Source: Sphingomonas alpina (GTDB taxonomy: Bacteria; Pseudomonadota; Alphaproteobacteria; Sphingomonadales; Sphingomonadaceae). From it: a DNA stretch of 64,000 nt. The translations under genes and the position numbers were made by a program. The notes under the pieces are model-generated. The model saw only the letters and a program-made list of their open reading frames with translations. It was not told where the DNA came from and made no database searches. Below are positions 34,733 through 43,104 of the stretch, one piece after another; position 1 is the stretch's first letter, and the number at the start of each line of letters is the position of its first letter. The stretch is taken from contig NZ_CP061038.1 of the NCBI RefSeq assembly GCF_014490665.1, forward strand, positions 4,052,501 to 4,116,500, written 5' to 3'.

Positions 34733-35170
34733 TCACTTGGTATCGTCGCCCACCGTCACCAGCGCGACGCGATTGAGCCCCGCCCGGTTGAGCTCCCCCA
34801 TCACGCGCATGATGCGGCCATAGTTCAGCGTCTTGTCGGCGCGCAGGAAGACCTGTGGCGGTTGACCGGCTTCGGCCTTTTTGGCGATCTGCTGCAGCAC
34901 ATCGGGCAGGATCGCGTCGCTGATCTCGTCGTCATCGACGAACAGCTTGCCCTTGTCGTCGAGCGAGATCTGCACCGGCTTCTGGTCCTGCTCGAGCGGC
35001 TTGGCACGGCTGTCGGGCAGATTGACCGGCACGCCGGCCGTGAGCAGCGGAGCAGTGACCATGAAGATGATCAGGAGCACGAGCATCACATCGACCAATG
35101 GCGTGACGTTGATGTCCGCCATCGGAGCCCGCCGGCCACGACCGCGTTGCGAAGGGAGGTTGATCGACAT
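34733..35170 (-). CDS. tolR: Tol-Pal protein TolR (ExbD family)
   Basis: A 145-residue inner-membrane protein with one transmembrane helix carrying the essential aspartate in INVTPLVDVMLVLLIIFMVTAP (Asp near residue 27). The periplasmic part includes a conserved VFLRADKTLNYGRIMRVMGEL. TolR forms the proton channel with TolQ. It follows tolQ by 3 bp. Confidence 0.95.
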   Translation of the reverse strand: MSINLPSQRGRGRRAPMADINVTPLVDVMLVLLIIFMVTAPLLTAGVPVNLPDSRAKPLEQDQKPVQISLDDKGKLFVDDDEISDAILPDVLQQIAKKAEAGQPPQVFLRADKTLNYGRIMRVMGELNRAGLNRVALVTVGDDTK

Positions 35171-35173
35171 CGC

Positions 35174-35872
35174 CTAGCGCCGCGCCTCGGTCTCGAGCTG
35201 GCGGCTCAGAGTCGCGTGGAAGCCGTCGGCAAAGCGGTTGAGCCGCGCCTCGATGCGGTTGATGCCATGGCTGAAGCGGTTGTACGCGATCACCGCGGGA
35301 ATCGCCGCAAACAGGCCGATCGCGGTGGCGAACAACGCCTCGGCAATGCCCGGCGCGACCACCGCAAGCGACGTGCTTTGCTGCTGCGCGATGCCGGTGA
35401 AGCTGCGCATGATGCCCCACACCGTGCCGAACAGTCCGACGAACGGCGCGACCGAGCCGACTGTCGCGAGGATGTTGAGCCGATCGGACAATTTGTCGAT
35501 CTCATGCGCCACCGACGCGCCCATCGCCGTCGCGAGCCGCTCGCGCGTGCCGCCGCGATCGACTGCACCGCTGGCGGTGGAGCGGCGCCATTCCGCCACG
35601 CCGCTGGAGAAGACCTTGGCGATCGGCAGGTCGCTATCGCCTTCGATGCGGTGAAAGGCATCGATATCTTCGGCCTTCCAGAAATCGCGCTCGAAGCGGT
35701 CGATCTTGGTGCGGGTTCGGCCGAGTTTCAGCGCGAAGCTGACGATGATGGTCCAGGTCCAGATGCTCGCGGCGAGCAGGCCGAGCATGACGAACTTCAC
35801 CACCAGATCGGCCTGCAGGAACAGGGCGACGGGCGACATGGTCGCGGCGTCGGTATTTAAGAGTACGCTCAT
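35174..35872 (-). CDS. tolQ: Tol-Pal protein TolQ
   Basis: A 232-residue MotA/TolQ/ExbB family proton channel. It has three hydrophobic helices; the conserved cytoplasmic-loop end and third helix appear as LNILATVGSVAPFVGLFGTVWGIMRSF and APGIAEALFATAIGLFAAIPAVIAYN. The start at 35872 overlaps the ybgC stop (TAATG). A second in-frame Met lies 10 residues later, but the overlap favours the first. Confidence 0.96.
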   Translation of the reverse strand: MSVLLNTDAATMSPVALFLQADLVVKFVMLGLLAASIWTWTIIVSFALKLGRTRTKIDRFERDFWKAEDIDAFHRIEGDSDLPIAKVFSSGVAEWRRSTASGAVDRGGTRERLATAMGASVAHEIDKLSDRLNILATVGSVAPFVGLFGTVWGIMRSFTGIAQQQSTSLAVVAPGIAEALFATAIGLFAAIPAVIAYNRFSHGINRIEARLNRFADGFHATLSRQLETEARR

Positions 35873-36396
35873 TATTTTCCTTCGTCCCCCGATTGAACCC
35901 AGACCAAGCGTTCGAACGCCTCGATCCATTGTTTCGGTTGCCGGCGCGGCCGCCCCGATGCCCCCACCAAAGCCGCCGTCACCTCTGCTGTGGTGAGTAT
36001 CTCGGCACCGCGCATGACTCGTTGCTGAATATCCACCGATGCCGCGCGCACTTTTGCCACGCGCGATACAACGACCAGCGCGTCGTCGAGTTTCGCCGGC
36101 GCCTTGTAGCGGATGGCGAGTTCGGTGATCGCATATGCGCCCTCGCCAGCGTCATGCGCGCCGCGCTGATCGACTCCGACAAGGCGCAGCATGTCCGACC
36201 GGGCGCGTTCCATGAAGCGCAGATAGTTGGCGTGATAGACCACGCCAGACAGATCGGTGTCCTCGAAATAGACGCGGATCGGGAAGCGGTGCTCGGAACC
36301 GTCAAAGCGGCCGCCCACGGGCTGGTCGGCAATAGGCCGATCGGGGGGCCAATCGGGCGGCCGATCGGGCGGCTGGTCGGGATCATGCTCGGCCAT
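35872..36396 (-). CDS. ybgC: Acyl-CoA thioesterase of the Tol operon
   Basis: A 174-residue hotdog-fold thioesterase of the YbgC/4-hydroxybenzoyl-CoA thioesterase type, identified by VYFEDTDLSGVVYHANYLRFMERARSDML, which includes the catalytic Asp, and by RYKAPAKLDDALVV. It begins the tol-pal operon, the usual position of ybgC. The first ~30 residues are an unusual extension of repeated Pro-Asp/Arg/Trp units encoded by a 12-bp tandem repeat; the hotdog domain begins only at about residue 37. The start at 36396 keeps this extension; an unrecognised internal start remains possible. Confidence 0.9.
   Translation of the reverse strand: MAEHDPDQPPDRPPDWPPDRPIADQPVGGRFDGSEHRFPIRVYFEDTDLSGVVYHANYLRFMERARSDMLRLVGVDQRGAHDAGEGAYAITELAIRYKAPAKLDDALVVVSRVAKVRAASVDIQQRVMRGAEILTTAEVTAALVGASGRPRRQPKQWIEAFERLVWVQSGDEGK
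36335..36382. repeat. Four 12-bp tandem repeats inside ybgC
   Basis: Units GGCCGATCGGGG, GGCCAATCGGGC, GGCCGATCGGGC and GGCTGGTCGGGA run head to tail at 36335-36346, 36347-36358, 36359-36370 and 36371-36382. The 12-bp length keeps the reading frame and encodes repeated four-residue Pro-Asp-X-Pro units. Copy number could vary by slippage without breaking the gene. Confidence 0.85.
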
Positions 36397-36535
36397 CGCC
36401 CCGGTCGTAGCGAAGGGGAGCCGGGGAAGGAACCCCGTTTGCCCCGTCAAACGCTCCTTTTGCCCCTGCCCTGATCTCCGCCTGCAATCCATAGGGTCGC
36501 AGGACCAGCCGGCAGCGAGGATCGGCAGGTAGAAG

Positions 36536-37246
36536 CTAGGGCAGCCGGAAGATCGCGGGGTCGATCTCGATCCGGGGCGGCAGCCGCGTCGTAGTGCTGG
36601 AGGCGATGGCAATGATCGGGGCGAAGGCCTGGCGCTGATTCCGCCACGCATCATAGGCGCGGTAGAAATCGGTGAAGCTGGCGTCGAGTTCGGGCAGGCG
36701 TGCCGCAGCAAAGGCGGTGAAATCCGCAGACGGCACCGTTGCCGCCTCGGCCAGCAACCGCTCAGCCGTCGTGCATAAAGCAGGCTTGGCCGGCGCCAGG
36801 GCATAGTAATTGTAGAGCCGGGTCATCGCATCGTCATAGGAGTCGCGCCACGTCGCGCCGCCCGAGGCACGATATTCCGCTGCCAGCGACCGCTCCGCCT
36901 GGGCCAGGACCGTTTTCTGGCCGTTCAGCATCGCATTATAGCCGGCGATGATCGCGCCTTCCTCCGGGCCGCGACAGGCAAGTGCGGCGAAGTTCAGCCC
37001 GGCGCGCAAATGCCAGATGCTGGCGGCGGGCGAGAGGCCCTGATTGGGGGTGGGGTAACTGCCGTCGGACCGCATGACGGGGATCAGCATGCCGGGATGT
37101 GCACCGGCCGGCATTGCGATGCTCGAGGCCGGCGGCACCAGCGCTATCGGCGGCGGTGGCGGCGCCACTGCGACTTGCCGGCGCGCACAGCCCGACATCG
37201 CGGCGATCGCAAGCGGCAGCAACAGGACGCGGCACAGGCGTGTCAT
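36536..37246 (-). CDS. Hypothetical lipoprotein
   Basis: Encodes 236 residues with a lipoprotein signal: RVLLLPLAIAAMSGC places the lipid-attached Cys at about residue 20, followed by a Pro-rich linker (VAPPPPPIALVPP). The mature part is helical and Ala-rich, with IWHLRAGLNFAALACRGPEEGAIIAGYNAML, a pattern I have seen in hypothetical sphingomonad lipoproteins. Function unknown. About 240 bp upstream is a perfect inverted repeat (37484-37515) that could control it. Confidence 0.72.
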   Translation of the reverse strand: MTRLCRVLLLPLAIAAMSGCARRQVAVAPPPPPIALVPPASSIAMPAGAHPGMLIPVMRSDGSYPTPNQGLSPAASIWHLRAGLNFAALACRGPEEGAIIAGYNAMLNGQKTVLAQAERSLAAEYRASGGATWRDSYDDAMTRLYNYYALAPAKPALCTTAERLLAEAATVPSADFTAFAAARLPELDASFTDFYRAYDAWRNQRQAFAPIIAIASSTTTRLPPRIEIDPAIFRLP

Positions 37247-37597
37247 ACAGGCTCTCCGTTGCCCCCCGGCCGGACAGCCATCGCCCGAAGATGGTTAAGA
37301 TCGGGTTATCCTCATCGGACGTAAGGCATCACGGCGCGGGTCATGCGCGAGCCCGTCGCGCTAGCGGCGCAGTAGCCATGCGGTTTCGACACTGAGAAGG
37401 AGCGCGCCGGTATTGGTCCGGCAAGGGATGGCATGCCCGATCCTGTGTGATGGTAGAATCGCCGACAACGAGGAGGCGGCGGGGAGATATGTTACACCGG
37501 AATGTAACATATCTTTCCGGCGCGCGTCAATGAGATGTCCGTATAATTCACTATATATCAGGTACTTGATCGAAAACAGGCGCTGTCGGACGCAGAG
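37247..37597. other. 351-bp intergenic region with operator-like palindrome
   Basis: No ORF with coding character and no tRNA-like fold was seen here. AGATATGTTACA (37485-37496) and TGTAACATATCT (37503-37514) form a perfect 12-bp inverted repeat with a 6-base spacer, far more AT-rich than its surroundings. On the minus strand a TTGACG (37530-37525) lies 17 bases before TTACAT within the right-to-left reading of this palindrome, so it may cover a promoter for the lipoprotein gene. A plus-strand TATAAT is at 37542-37547 without a convincing -35. Confidence 0.6.
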
Positions 37598-38188
37598 TTA
37601 CCGCTTCCCATGCAGCGTTTCGCCGCGCAGGCACATGCCGACGAACTTCGCGATCCTGGCGGTGCGGGTCTCGGGCTTCTTCGCCTCATGGATGCGATAC
37701 AATATGGCGTAGCGGTTCGCGCCGGTCAGCGTGTCGAAAAAGGCGCGCGCCTGTGGTTCGGCATCCAGCACCGCAGCGAGGTCGTCGGGCACCTCGATCG
37801 TGCTTTGCGGTGCATAGGCCTTGTCCCAGCGGCCATCCGCTTTGGCCGCATCGAGCTCACGCTGTCCCGCCGGCGCAATCCGACCCGCGGCGATCAGCTC
37901 GGTTGCGCGGATGCAGTTCTTCTCCGACCATTTGCTCCGCGGCTTTCGCGGGGTGAAGCGGATCAGCCACCAGTCGGCGTCGAACGGGTTAAGCTGCCCA
38001 TCGATCCAGCCATGGATCAGCGCACCGTCGATCGCCTGCGCCTTGCTGACGGAGGGAACGCCGCTGCTCGCCTTGGCGAATTTGAGCCACACGCCTTTCG
38101 ATGTGCGCGGCTGCGCGCCAAGCCATGCCTCCCATGCCGCAGCATCGGCGAAAGGAAGGATCGGCAGGCCGGCGCGCTCGGTCTCCAT
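37598..38188 (-). CDS. YdeI/OmpD-associated family protein
   Basis: A 196-residue soluble protein of the YdeI family: FADAAAWEAWLGAQP, GVWLKFAKASSG, EAIDGALIHGWIDGQ-like (seen as QAIDGALIHGWIDGQ), IRFTPRKPRSKWSEKNCIRATELIAAGR, and a C-terminal helical part with LTGANRYAILYRIHEAKKPETRTARIAKF. The family has links to bacteriocin protection and stress but no firm biochemical role. The start ATG follows directly on the stop codon of the nitronate monooxygenase gene, so the two are co-transcribed. Confidence 0.9.
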   Translation of the reverse strand: METERAGLPILPFADAAAWEAWLGAQPRTSKGVWLKFAKASSGVPSVSKAQAIDGALIHGWIDGQLNPFDADWWLIRFTPRKPRSKWSEKNCIRATELIAAGRIAPAGQRELDAAKADGRWDKAYAPQSTIEVPDDLAAVLDAEPQARAFFDTLTGANRYAILYRIHEAKKPETRTARIAKFVGMCLRGETLHGKR

Positions 38189-39219
38189 TCAGGCTGCCCG
38201 CTTCTCCAGCGCATGCGCCGCCTCGGCCATCAAGGTCGCGATGATCTCGGCGACCGGTTCTTCCTTCGTCACCATGCCGACCGACTGGCCGGCCATCATC
38301 GAGCCATGCTCGACATCGCCATCGATCACCGCGCGGCGCAGCGCCCCGGCCCAATAATGCTCGATCTGCAGCTGCGCCTCGCCCATCGCGACCGCGCCTT
38401 CGTCGAGCAATTGCGCGACTTCGCGCTGCTTGGCGGTGAACAGTTCGCTCGAGGCGTTCTTCAGCGCGCGCACCGGGATCACCGGCAAGCGCGGGTCGAT
38501 CTGCACGCTGGCGATCGCATCGCGCGCCGAGGCACGGATAAAGGCTTTCTTGAAATTGGCGTGGGCGATGCTTTCAGTGGCGCAGACGAAGCGCGTGCCA
38601 AGCTGCACCCCGGCTGCACCCATATCGAGATAGGCGGCGATCGCTTCCCCCGACCGATGCCGCCGGCGACGAACACCGGCACCTGCTCGGCGACCTCGGG
38701 CAGAATCTCCTGCGCCAGCACGCTGGTCGAGACCGGGCCGATATGCCCGCCCGCTTCCATACCCTCGACGACCAGCGCATCGACGCCCGAGCGGATCAGC
38801 TTCTTCGCAAGGCTGAGCGCGGGGGCGAAGCAGATCAGCTTTGCGCCATTCTGCTTGATCGCATCGATGCTGCCGGTCGGCGGCAAACCGCCGGCGAGCA
38901 CGACATGGCTGACCCTGTGGTTGTTGCAGACCTCGATCAGGTCGAACAGGCCGGGATGCATGGTGATCAGGTTTACGCCGAACGGCTTGTCGGTCAGCGC
39001 CTTGGTGCCGGCAATCTCAGCATCGAGCAGTTCGGGGGTCATCGCGCCGCACGCGATCAGCCCGAAGCCGCCGGCATTGGACATGGCGGAGACGAGATTA
39101 CGCTCGCTCACCCAGGACATGGCACCGCACAGGATCGCGACCTCGCTGCCCAGGAAGGCGGCGCCCCGCGCCATGCGCCGCTGCAGGCGCTCAGCGCCGA
39201 TCGAAGTTATCTGATTCAT
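38189..39219 (-). pseudogene. Nitronate monooxygenase, frameshifted
   Basis: A flavoprotein of the nitronate monooxygenase/2-nitropropane dioxygenase family. The N-terminal part shows GAMSWVSERNLVSAMSNAGGFGLIACGAM, VEGMEAGGHIGPVSTSVL and VPVFVAGGIGRG, which are FMN-binding and substrate segments. Immediately after GGIGRG the frame is lost: the sequence at 38647-38651 has five G on the coding strand where six would restore the family continuation into EAIAAYLDMGAAGVQLGTRFV, which is intact in the other frame to 38189. The lesion is thus one base in a homopolymer: a recent pseudogene or a sequencing error. Corrected, the protein would be about 343 residues. Confidence 0.85.
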
Positions 39220-39415
39220 GGCGGGGGCTTAGGGTCCGTCGCCAATTATCGCAACTCGGGGCGATGATCGGGGATGAAGCAATGCCTAGAGTCTTGGTTC
39301 GTTCGATCCTGAGGTCGTGCCGGAAAAGGGCTCACGCACAACCGATAGTCTGTTCTTTCGTGACGGCATATCCGGTTGTGGTGGAACGCAATTATTTGGA
39401 GGATAGCATACGGTC

Positions 39416-39685
39416 ATGAATGACCGACATGTGAAGACAGCCGCATTTGAGCCAATTAATGACGGTTATGTCTATTACGAGAGCGCGTGGGCCAAAGGTA
39501 TCCGAGTCACCGCCGATGAACGCGAGCTATACCTGTCCGGCGCACATATCGACTGGCTGCGGGCGATCGTGGGTCGAGACAAGTCGAGGCCCCGGCGGCC
39601 TTATTGGCGGGGCGTGAAGCGAATGGCACTCGCGATGTTGCTGGGATTTGATCCCGACGAAAGAAGAGCCTCCGCTGGCAATTAA
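39416..39685 (+). CDS. Small hypothetical protein
   Basis: Encodes 89 residues with no domain I recognise, with aromatic-rich GYVYYESAWAKGIRV and a basic RPRRPYWRGVKRMA near the end. It is less GC-rich than its neighbours, with codons such as ATT, AAT, TTT and GGT in the first part, which hints at different origin. TTGGAGGATAG lies upstream, at a somewhat long distance. It is the only plus-strand gene in this stretch. Moderately supported. Confidence 0.45.
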   Translation: MNDRHVKTAAFEPINDGYVYYESAWAKGIRVTADERELYLSGAHIDWLRAIVGRDKSRPRRPYWRGVKRMALAMLLGFDPDERRASAGN

Positions 39686-39762
39686 TAGCCATTTGAACGT
39701 CCGAATGGGTCGGAAACCTTCAAAGATGAGCCAAGCGCGCGACCGCTACATTCTGAATCAGG

Positions 39763-41034
39763 TCAGGCCGCGTCCTCGGCGTCGAGCCCGTACGCCGTGT
39801 GCAGCACGCGCACCGCTAGTTCGGTATAATCCTCCTCGATCAACACGCTGACCTTGATCTCCGAGGTGGTGATCGCCTGGATATTGATGCCGCGCTCGCC
39901 CAGTGTCTTGAACATGGTCGAGGCGACGCCCGCATGACTGCGCATGCCCACGCCGACAACCGAGATCTTGGCGACGCGCGTGTCATGGACCAGCTGCACA
40001 TAGCCGATATCGCCCTGCGCCTTGCCCAGCACGTCGAGCGACTTGGCGAGGTCGGCCGAAGGGACGGTGAAGGTCACGTCGGTCGACCCGGTCGAATGCG
40101 CGACGTTCTGCACGATCATGTCGACATTGATATTGGCGTCGGCAAGCGGCGAGAAGATCGACGCGACCGAGCCGGGCCGGTCGGGCACCGCGGTCAGCGT
40201 GATCTTCGCTTCGTTCTTGTCGTGCGCGATACCGGTGATGAGCTGCCGTTCCATGGTTCCCAATTCCTCTTCACTGACGATCAGCGTGCCAGGCTCCGCG
40301 CTGCCGAGCGGCGCGTCGTCGTCGACGAACGACGACAGTACCTGCACACGGACATTTTCCTTCATCGCCAGACCGACCGAGCGCGTCTGCAGCACTTTCG
40401 CGCCGACGCTCGCCAGTTCCAGCATCTCCTCATAGGTCACGCGCTTCAGTTTCCGCGCGCGCGGTACGATCCTTGGGTCGGTCGTGTAAACGCCATCGAC
40501 ATCGGTATAGATGTCGCAGCGATCCGCGCCCATCGCCGCCGCCATCGCCACTGCCGAGGTATCCGATCCGCCGCGGCCAAGCGTGGTCACGCGCTCGCCC
40601 GCCGCGACACCCTGGAAGCCGGGGATCACCGCGACTTCACCGCGCGCGAGCGATTCGTTGAGCCGGCTCGTCTCGATCTCGCCGATGCGCGCCGAGGCAT
40701 GGCCGTCCGAGGTGCGGATCGGCAATTGCCAGCCAAGCCAGCTGCGCGCCGGCACGCCGATCGCCTGCAGCGCGATCGCCAGCAGCCCGCTGGTCACCTG
40801 TTCGCCCGACGAAACGACCACATCATATTCATGCGGATCGTACAGCGACGAGGCCTCGCGGCAGAAATTGACCAGCCGGTCGGTCTCCCCCGCCATCGCC
40901 GAGACGACCACGGCAACCTGGTTACCGGCCTCGACCTCGCGCTTGATGCGTGCGGCGACGGTGCGGATGCGTTCGATACCGGCCATCGAGGTGCCGCCGA
41001 ATTTCATCACGATACGAGGTGAGTGATCGGACAT
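39763..41034 (-). CDS. lysC: Aspartokinase
   Basis: Phosphorylates aspartate in the first step of lysine, threonine and methionine synthesis. The 423-residue protein has the N-terminal kinase motif VMKFGGTSMAG, the nucleotide segment VTTLGRGGSDTSAVAMAAAM, and two C-terminal ACT domains from about residue 265 (TLTAVPDRPGSVASIFSPLADANINVDMIVQN) that normally bind the inhibitory amino acid. Length is that of monofunctional class II enzymes. The start at 41034 is immediately followed by the kinase motif. It is divergent from ubiG with 51 bp between them. Confidence 0.95.
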   Translation of the reverse strand: MSDHSPRIVMKFGGTSMAGIERIRTVAARIKREVEAGNQVAVVVSAMAGETDRLVNFCREASSLYDPHEYDVVVSSGEQVTSGLLAIALQAIGVPARSWLGWQLPIRTSDGHASARIGEIETSRLNESLARGEVAVIPGFQGVAAGERVTTLGRGGSDTSAVAMAAAMGADRCDIYTDVDGVYTTDPRIVPRARKLKRVTYEEMLELASVGAKVLQTRSVGLAMKENVRVQVLSSFVDDDAPLGSAEPGTLIVSEEELGTMERQLITGIAHDKNEAKITLTAVPDRPGSVASIFSPLADANINVDMIVQNVAHSTGSTDVTFTVPSADLAKSLDVLGKAQGDIGYVQLVHDTRVAKISVVGVGMRSHAGVASTMFKTLGERGINIQAITTSEIKVSVLIEEDYTELAVRVLHTAYGLDAEDAA

Positions 41035-41085
41035 GGAAGGTCGGGAAGTCCTTGGGCTGCGGAGGGGTGCTGATAGGAACCAGCC

Positions 41086-41847
41086 ATGGCAAACGCAAGC
41101 GCACCCGTAACGACGCCCGCAAACATCTATGCAGTGACGATCGACCCGGCCGAAGCCGCGCATTTCGGCGCAATGGCAGCGGAATGGTGGGACCCCAAGG
41201 GATCGTCGGCGATGCTGCACAAGCTCAACCCGGTACGGCTCGGCTATCTGCGCGAGCAGGTGAACCGGCACTGGCAGATCGACGAGGCCAGCTTCACCCC
41301 GCTCGCCGGCAAGCGCGCGCTCGATGTCGGATGCGGCGCGGGGCTGCTGTGCGAGCCGCTTGCGCGGCTCGGCGCGGCGGTCACCGGGCTCGATGCCGCA
41401 CCCGAGAATATCGCCGCCGCCGCCGCTCATGCGGCGCTGTCGGGGTTGGCGATCGACTATCGCGCCGGCAGCGTCGAATCGTTGCAGGGCGAACGATTCG
41501 ACCTGGTCACCTCGCTTGAGGTGATCGAGCATGTCAGCGATCCGGCCGGCTTCGTTGCCGGCCTGGCCCGCGCACTGGCGCCGGGCGGGCTGCTGATCCT
41601 GTCGACCCCCAACCGCACCGCGCTATCGCGTCTCGCCATGATCACGGTGGCGGAGGGCATGGGGCAAATCCCGCGCGGCACGCATGACTGGAACAAGTTC
41701 CTGACCCCGGACGAGCTGACCGCCCTGGTCGAGGCGGCCGGCTTGACGCTGGTCGATACGCGGGGCTTGAGCTTCTCGGTCGCCAAGGGCTTCGTGCTCA
41801 GCGACGACCGGAAGCTGGATTATTTCGTAACCGCAGTGCGGGCCTGA
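41086..41847 (+). CDS. ubiG: Ubiquinone O-methyltransferase
   Basis: Carries out both O-methylations in ubiquinone synthesis. The 253-residue protein has the UbiG-type N-terminus (EAAHFGAMAAEWWDPKGSSAMLHKLNPVR), SAM-binding ALDVGCGAGLLCEPLARLG and LDAAPENI, and the C-terminal GTHDWNKFLTPDELTALVEAAGL. Length is typical. AGGAACC precedes the start. Confidence 0.95.
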   Translation: MANASAPVTTPANIYAVTIDPAEAAHFGAMAAEWWDPKGSSAMLHKLNPVRLGYLREQVNRHWQIDEASFTPLAGKRALDVGCGAGLLCEPLARLGAAVTGLDAAPENIAAAAAHAALSGLAIDYRAGSVESLQGERFDLVTSLEVIEHVSDPAGFVAGLARALAPGGLLILSTPNRTALSRLAMITVAEGMGQIPRGTHDWNKFLTPDELTALVEAAGLTLVDTRGLSFSVAKGFVLSDDRKLDYFVTAVRA

Positions 41848-41919
41848 TCCTTCCCGCCGCGACGAGAAGGATCCGGTCGCCCTATACCAGATCGCATTGA
41901 TCCTGACCCTATCCCTGCC

Positions 41920-41946
41920 GCTTCCCCGGCTTTCGCCGGGGGAAGC
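41920..41946. repeat. Short palindromic repeat (CCCCGG type)
   Basis: GCTTCCCCGGC (41920-41930) and GCCGGGGGAAGC (41935-41946) flank a TTTC loop with one bulged G, between the convergent ends of ubiG and the lipoprotein gene. It resembles the hairpin at 21671-21692. A second weaker pair, GATCCTTC/GAAGGATC (41846-41853, 41866-41873), begins at the ubiG stop codon. Confidence 0.55.
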
Positions 41947-41990
41947 CAATCGAAAATGAGTCTCGATCAACGCGCTTTGGTATTGGCGGC

Positions 41991-42968
41991 TCAATTATCC
42001 TCCAGCTCGCAGCTCGACACTTCGCCGACACCGTCGTTGAACGCCTCGATAAAGTCCTTCGCGTCATCGGCCACGTCAGCGGGCTTGCTCTTGAGCGTCT
42101 GCGCAAAGGTCCGGCCCGTGCCGATCATCGAATTGACCTTGTCGACATAGCGCTGGCAGTCGGACGACAGCGACCCGGCACCGGTTTTCGGGGCCTTGCC
42201 GACGAAGCCCGCCAGCGATGCATTGACCTCGCCGAGCCTGGTCAGGCTCGCGGTGAAGGCGCTGGTATCGTCGCCCGGCGCATTGATCTTGTCGAATTCG
42301 CGTGTCGCCCCGCGCGCGGCCAGGGTGACGGTCAGCTTGTGGAACTGCAACGAGTCCGGCTTGGCTTTGGCCAGCGCCGCCTGATCGCGCTGCAGTTCAT
42401 AGGCTGCGGTCGTATCGGCGAATTGCTGCTGCGCATCGCGTGCCGCGGCCAGCGCCGCCAGATAGCGCGGCGCGATCTCCCGCCCTTTCTTGCCGCCATC
42501 GACCGTATATTCCTTGGCCGACACATAGGTGTTCAGTTCCGTGTTGACCGTATCGAGCTGAGTCAGCACCGGGATGAGCGCCTTGGCCTTTTCATCCACG
42601 CCGGGAATGGTGGCGTTCATCTTCTGCGCTTCGTCCAGCCGGCTGATGATATGATCGACGCCGATATTCATCATGTACATTTCAGTGAGCGGGGCGCTGT
42701 TCTTCAGTTGCGGATTGAGGCGTTCGAAATAGGCGATGCGCTCCTCGAACTTGCCCGAATCGATCAGCATGTTCATCGCCTTGACATAGGTGTTGAACTT
42801 CTTCTGAGCCTCCTGGTCGCCGAGCTGTTTTCCGCCGGCATCACCGGCCTGCATCGCCTGATTGCCACCGCTGCTCTTGTCGTTGCAGGCGGCCGTCGCG
42901 AGCAGCGCCATGCCGGCCAGACCGCCACAAAGACCTTTGTAGAACACACCTTGTTTCTGAATACCCAC
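41991..42968 (-). CDS. DUF3829 lipoprotein (YiiG-like)
   Basis: A 325-residue lipoprotein with signal GGLAGMALLATAAC, lipid-attached Cys near residue 28, then a Gly/Ser/Ala/Asn-rich linker. The remainder is helical and contains KKFNTYVKAMNMLIDSGKF, FNTLNPQL-like segments and a VSAKEYTVDGGKKGREIAPRYLAA block near residue 150, consistent with the DUF3829 (YiiG) family. The start is taken as the GTG at 42968, because GGGAG lies 4 bases ahead of it; a TTG at 42974 is an alternative. Function unknown. Confidence 0.78.
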   Translation of the reverse strand: MGIQKQGVFYKGLCGGLAGMALLATAACNDKSSGGNQAMQAGDAGGKQLGDQEAQKKFNTYVKAMNMLIDSGKFEERIAYFERLNPQLKNSAPLTEMYMMNIGVDHIISRLDEAQKMNATIPGVDEKAKALIPVLTQLDTVNTELNTYVSAKEYTVDGGKKGREIAPRYLAALAAARDAQQQFADTTAAYELQRDQAALAKAKPDSLQFHKLTVTLAARGATREFDKINAPGDDTSAFTASLTRLGEVNASLAGFVGKAPKTGAGSLSSDCQRYVDKVNSMIGTGRTFAQTLKSKPADVADDAKDFIEAFNDGVGEVSSCELEDN

Positions 42969-43104
42969 ACGCAACTCCCGTCACCGTTGAAAGCCGGCCG
43001 CACCCGCGCGGATCGAGTCATCTCGATCGGCGTCGGGTGAGACCGTCTCCCTCAACGCACATTACGGCAAACGGGTGCAAGAGGATGGCAGATGCCTGGA
43101 ACGA

